From an uncultured Bacteroidales bacterium (GTDB taxonomy: Bacteria; Bacteroidota; Bacteroidia; Bacteroidales; UBA932), in the NCBI GenBank assembly GCA_949296645.1, contig CASFPH010000014.1, positions 1 through 53,570 of the forward strand: a DNA stretch of 53,570 bases, in the 5' to 3' direction. Positions within the stretch are counted from its first letter, which is position 1. Each line of letters opens with the position of its first letter. The position numbers and the translations under genes are program-made. The notes beneath the pieces were generated by a model, which made no database searches, was not told the origin of the DNA, and saw nothing but the letters and a program-made list of their open reading frames with translations. Below, one piece after another: positions 51,415-53,570 of this stretch.

Positions 51415-52629
51415 ATGATTATGCGGAGCACTTTCAAGACGGTCTTCTATGTAAACGGAAGCAAGGAGAAGAACGGAATTGTCCCCATCATGGGACGGGT
51501 TACAATCAACGGGACTATCGCACAGTTCAGTTGCAAACAGCGAATCTCAAAGGAACTTTGGGATGCCAAAGGCAACAGGGCGAAAGGAAAGAGCCGTGAG
51601 GCGGTGGCGGTGAACTATGCCCTTGACAACATCAAGGCGCAGATAACGAAGCACTACCAGCGGCTTTCCGACCGTGAGGCGTTTGTCACGGCTGAAATGG
51701 TGCGCAATGCCTATCAAGGCATCGGTACGGAGTATGAGACATTGTTGCGTGCTTTTGACAAGGAGAACGAGGCGTTCGCCAAACGGGTGGGCAAGGACCG
51801 TTCCAAACGCACGTACCAAAAGTACCTGACCGTCCGCAAATACGTGGCGGAGTTCATAAAGAAGCACTACAAACGGACGGACATGGCGATGAACGAACTG
51901 ACGGAGGACTTCATCCGTGATTACTGCCTGTACCTACGAAACGAGGTCGGGCTGGCGCAATCGTCCGTGTGGATATACTCCATACCGTTGAAACACATCG
52001 TCACCACCGCGCATTACAACGGCAAGATACCAAGAAACCCGTTTGCGATGTACCATGTTGACCCCGACCACAAGGAGCGTGGCTTTCTGACGGAGAACGA
52101 AATTCAGGCATTAAGTACAATCAAGCTTGACAATTCCAATTTCGCATTGGCAAGAGACCTGTTCCTGTTCGGTTGCTGGACTGGCATCTCGTTCACGGAC
52201 ATCAGGAACCTGACTACCGACAACATTGTGGAGATAAACGGCACACCTTGGATTGTGTCGAAACGCCAAAAGACAGGCGTACCGTTCCAAATCAAGCTGA
52301 TGGACATCCCGATGCAGATTATCAAGCGTTACGAGCCGTTCAGTACTGACAAGCGGCTTTTCAATATCGGCTCACTTGACATGATGAACAAGCGCATCAA
52401 GGCTGTGGCGAAGAAGTGCGGGATAGAAAAGCCGATTTCATTCCACCTAAGCCGCCATTCCTTCGCAGTCTTGGCTCTCAATTACGGTATGCCGATAGAA
52501 AGCGTGAGCAAGATTTTAGGGCATACGAACATAACCACGACGCAGATTTACGCGAAGGTGACGAACACTAAACTTGAAAACGACATATCCGTTTTCGAGA
52601 GCAAGGTAAGCGGACGTTTCGTCATATAA
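51415..52629 (+). CDS. int: Tyrosine recombinase (Bacteroides-type integrase)
   Basis: A site-specific recombinase of 404 residues from ATG 51415 (ATG 51421 is also possible; the frame continues upstream to a TTG). It has an N-terminal arm-binding domain (about 1-100), a SAM-like core-binding domain (about 105-215), and the catalytic domain. Catalytic residues include His344 and Arg347 (HLSRHSF), His370 (LGHTN) and Tyr379 (TTQIYAKV). The usual first catalytic Arg is replaced: TGLR reads TGIS, with Ser259 in this numbering, as described for IntDOT of CTnDOT. It should integrate and excise the element that interrupts the SusD gene. Confidence 0.93.
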   Translation: MIMRSTFKTVFYVNGSKEKNGIVPIMGRVTINGTIAQFSCKQRISKELWDAKGNRAKGKSREAVAVNYALDNIKAQITKHYQRLSDREAFVTAEMVRNAYQGIGTEYETLLRAFDKENEAFAKRVGKDRSKRTYQKYLTVRKYVAEFIKKHYKRTDMAMNELTEDFIRDYCLYLRNEVGLAQSSVWIYSIPLKHIVTTAHYNGKIPRNPFAMYHVDPDHKERGFLTENEIQALSTIKLDNSNFALARDLFLFGCWTGISFTDIRNLTTDNIVEINGTPWIVSKRQKTGVPFQIKLMDIPMQIIKRYEPFSTDKRLFNIGSLDMMNKRIKAVAKKCGIEKPISFHLSRHSFAVLALNYGMPIESVSKILGHTNITTTQIYAKVTNTKLENDISVFESKVSGRFVI

Positions 52630-52660
52630 CGCACAGCCTATAGAACGGACAACAATCACG

Positions 52661-53570
52661 ATGGACGAGTGCGGCAAGGTTGCCGTGCCGTCCGATACCA
52701 CCAGCGTATGGATGAGTGAAATGGAATTGGTGGAGCTTTTCGATGTAATAGCCCCGACACTCCGTGTCGCCATACGAGCCGTGTACAAGAGCGTGGACTA
52801 CCTGCAACTGCTCTACCTCTATCCCATTCAGAAGCTACCCATCCTCCTGCTCGTGTCCGAAGAGAGGAACACGGGGAAAAGCACGTTCCTGAACTTCCTG
52901 AAAGCCATTTTCCAAAACAACGTGACGTTCAACACCAACGAGGACTTCCGCAGCCAGTTCAACTCCGACTGGGCTGGCAAGCTGCTCATCATGGTGGACG
53001 AGGTGTTATTAAACCGCCGTGAGGACAGCGAGCGGCTGAAAAACCTCAGCACCACGCTATCCTACAAGGTGGAGGCGAAAGGCAAAGACCGTGACGAGAT
53101 AGGCTTCTTCGCCAAGTTCGTGCTTTGTTCCAACAACGAGCACCTGCCCGTCATCATTCAAGATTATCCCGTTACAGAATGACGATACAGACTTCCTGCA
53201 AAAGCTGAAAGCGGAAATACCCGCTTTCCTCTATTTCCTGCAAAACAGGCAGCTATCCACCGGGAAAGAAAGCCGAATGTGGTTCAACCCGAAGCTGCTG
53301 GAGACGGAAGCCCTGCGGAAGATTATCCGAAGCAACCGTAATAGGCTGGAGATAGAGATGGCGGAACTGCTGCTTGACATCATGGCAAAGATGAATGTGG
53401 AGTCTGTCTCATTCTGTCTGAATGATATTGTCCCGTTGCTCGTCTGCTCGCAAGTCAAGGTGGAGAAGTCGCAGGTGCGGAAAGTGGTTCAGGAAGTATG
53501 GAAGCTGACTTCCGCACCGAACTCGCTTTCCTACACCGCCTATGAGATTGCTCCCCACCGTGACTGCCAC
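52661..53570 (+). pseudogene. Rearranged, frameshifted primase/helicase-like gene of the element
   Basis: The first frame (52661-53182) begins MDECGKVAVPSDTTSVW and at about residue 45 passes abruptly into a P-loop NTPase (DYLQLLYLYPIQKLPILLLVSEERNTGKSTF; Walker B KLLIMVDEV), the interior of a phage/plasmid-type primase-helicase. After VIIQ the frame reads DYPVTE and stops at 53182. The family then continues in another frame, from about 53160 (KIIPLQNDDTDFLQ...) and stays open to the window edge (ending DRCH-like text at 53570). Homologues are expected to have extra residues (a GETRYWVR-type segment) between these parts, so a small deletion is likely. The start residues may come from a separate small gene fused by another deletion. 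Inference from memory of the family. Confidence 0.7.

Larger units (their letters stand above)
51160..53570 (+). mobile_element. Left end of an integrated element (integrative element or transposon), open at the window edge
   Basis: It interrupts the SusD gene. Base composition changes to visibly richer G and C, and codon use differs from the rest of the window. It carries an IntDOT-like integrase and a primase/helicase remnant, both typical of Bacteroides conjugative or mobilisable elements. The exact end is not resolved: the junction lies between about 51160 and 51392. No terminal inverted repeat could be confirmed, and the other end is outside the window. Confidence 0.75.

Overview
The window looks like chromosomal DNA from an anaerobic, peptide- or amino-acid-fermenting member of the Bacteroidales. 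Three things point there: SusC/SusD pairs with an ECF sigma factor and a FecR anti-sigma factor, many TAnnTTTG-type -7 promoter boxes, and a conjugative-element integrase of the Bacteroides type. Genus cannot be settled by reading. Odoribacter- or Butyricimonas-like butyrate producers are one possibility, and this is inference.

Left end (1-7204, minus strand): an ECF sigma / FecR / STN-domain SusC / SusD nutrient-uptake locus. Next (7205-22593, minus strand): one 16-gene array for lysine fermentation to acetate, butyrate and ammonia. In transcription order it reads atoD, kal, kce, kdd, kdd, kamA, kamB, kamC, kamD, kamE, atoA, crt, hbd, bcd, etfB, etfA. Lysine is isomerised by KamA and KamDE, with KamBC as presumed reactivase. 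Kdd oxidises the product, Kce splits it with acetyl-CoA, and Kal deaminates 3-aminobutyryl-CoA to crotonyl-CoA. Bcd-EtfAB reduces crotonyl-CoA, and AtoDA moves CoA from butyryl-CoA to acetoacetate. Oddities are two divergent kdd copies in tandem, the CoA-transferase subunits split to either side of the kam block, and added hbd and crt.

Middle (22.6-33 kb): an MscS channel, a PlsC-like acyltransferase, a membrane M28 peptidase, a DUF255-like protein that has lost its CxxC motif, queA, a 0.5-kb AT-rich gap with repeated TTTACAA motifs before a small XRE regulator, then pyrD-cinA. From 33.1 to 39.5 kb (minus) lies an operon-like row rmlC-rmlD-wbpD-wbpE-wbpB-amidohydrolase-DAHP synthase/chorismate mutase. 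It joins partial pathways for dTDP-rhamnose and for a diacetamido-uronic-acid nucleotide sugar to aromatic biosynthesis. From 39.6 to 49.4 kb come an M1 lipoprotein aminopeptidase, a fold-III PLP decarboxylase, an SpoU methyltransferase, carA, carB and a uracil-DNA-glycosylase-like protein.

Right end (49.5-53.6 kb): a secreted S9 peptidase and the C-terminal stub of a second SusD gene. That gene is interrupted by an integrated element with an IntDOT-like integrase and a rearranged, frameshifted primase/helicase gene that runs off the window. Except for the element's recombinase and remnant, the genes look native and intact. No tRNA, rRNA or CRISPR array was seen.
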